NCBI RefSeq assembly: GCF_000222585.1
Contig: NZ_AFWE01000051.1
Coordinates: 1-64,000, forward strand
Direction: 5' to 3'
DNA from: Vibrio scophthalmi LMG 19158
GTDB lineage: Bacteria; Pseudomonadota; Gammaproteobacteria; Enterobacterales; Vibrionaceae
DNA length: 64,000 nt
Of this stretch, positions 63,783 to 64,000 are shown in pieces. The first letter of the stretch is position 1. Every line of letters begins with the position of its first letter. The notes under the pieces are model-generated. The model was not told where the DNA came from and did not search any database. It worked only from the letters and a program-made list of their open reading frames with translations. The translations under genes were made by a program, and so were the position numbers.

Positions 63783-64000
63783 ATGGTTCATCAAGTCATT
63801 GGATTTTCAGATGCCTTCTCTGCTTGGGAAAATTGGAATCTGACCGATTTTGATTCCAAAATCGAGGGGCTACTTGAGCTTAAACAGGGGGTTGAGCATA
63901 ACCAACCTGAGTGGGCAGAAGTCATTGGTTTTCACATTGAACAAGCGGCAACGTTGATAGGCTTTGAACATCAGTTAGTGGGGCCGACAGGTGAAAGCAA
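63783..64000 (+). CDS. Start of a proline-operon gene, ALDH-like (3' partial)
   Basis: An ORF starting at ATG 63783 with AAGGAG 7 bp before it, 14 bp after the putA stop, so part of the put operon. The visible 72 residues (MVHQVIGFSDAFSAWENWNLTDF..., ending FEHQLVGPTGESK) resemble the N-terminus of a P5C-dehydrogenase-like aldehyde dehydrogenase found next to putA in vibrios. It runs off the right edge. Identification is tentative. Confidence 0.6.
   Translation, partial: MVHQVIGFSDAFSAWENWNLTDFDSKIEGLLELKQGVEHNQPEWAEVIGFHIEQAATLIGFEHQLVGPTGES

Noticed and set aside
1-64000. CRISPR arrays, tRNA/rRNA genes, IS elements, integron attC sites, prophage genes
   Set aside because: Looked for by eye on both strands; no evenly spaced repeats, cloverleaf-like sequences, transposase motifs or phage-like modules were seen.

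Overview
This window reads as ordinary, densely coding gammaproteobacterial chromosome from a Vibrio, most likely its second chromosome. The anchors are an ortholog of the dicarboxylate transporter VcINDY (in V. cholerae VCA0025, chromosome 2), an adjacent VqmR sRNA and VqmA receptor (vqmA is VCA1078 in V. cholerae), an NhaD antiporter of V. cholerae type, and a PutR/PutA pair in the arrangement known from vibrios. I see no rRNA, tRNA, IS element, integron or CRISPR. The protein sequences differ enough from V. cholerae that I do not name a species.

Layout. 1-5.5 kb: acyltransferase, TetR regulator with an alpha/beta hydrolase (both preceded by the same operator-like palindrome), an INDY transporter and a lipoprotein. 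5.5-10.1 kb: the speA-speB route from arginine to putrescine, then the conserved divergent pair maoP/hdfR. 10.2-15.2 kb: small envelope and unknown proteins, an Ada/AlkA-ogt DNA alkylation repair operon, a previously missed 59-residue four-cysteine protein, an RhlE-type helicase and a Met/Lys/Asp-rich secreted protein. 15.3-25.8 kb: NhaD, a YjiH/YjiG-like membrane pair with an M20 peptidase, a TPR-GGDEF protein, a GltP-type symporter and two small enzymes.

25.8-38.6 kb: a redox cassette (cytochrome c', divergent cytochrome b561-like protein and MarR regulator) arranged around a 60-bp almost perfect palindrome, a putative outer membrane protein, an uncharacterised 1379-residue protein, ArfB, a proline iminopeptidase-like hydrolase, a periplasmic ankyrin protein and a ferredoxin-NADP reductase. 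38.8-47.8 kb: GlpM, NagB, a SEL1 protein, SstT, RsgA, a three-gene copper/cytochrome-oxidase assembly operon (unknown membrane protein, SCO, PCuAC), a GNAT acetyltransferase and a UPF0319 protein.

48-64 kb: the Lap biofilm-adhesin control operon (HlyD adaptor, LapG protease, LapD c-di-GMP receptor, LapB-type ABC transporter), PdxH, the VqmA/VqmR quorum-sensing module with its palindromic VqmA box, two tandem coiled-coil/PEGA secreted paralogs (one with an FGE-like domain that lacks the catalytic cysteine region), and the proline catabolism block putR-putA plus the start of a further gene. Surface-attachment control (Lap, c-di-GMP) and quorum sensing (VqmA/VqmR) therefore lie within 8 kb of each other. 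The least explained items are the 1379-residue protein, the PEGA/FGE pair beside vqmR, and the 60-bp palindrome of the cytochrome c' cassette.
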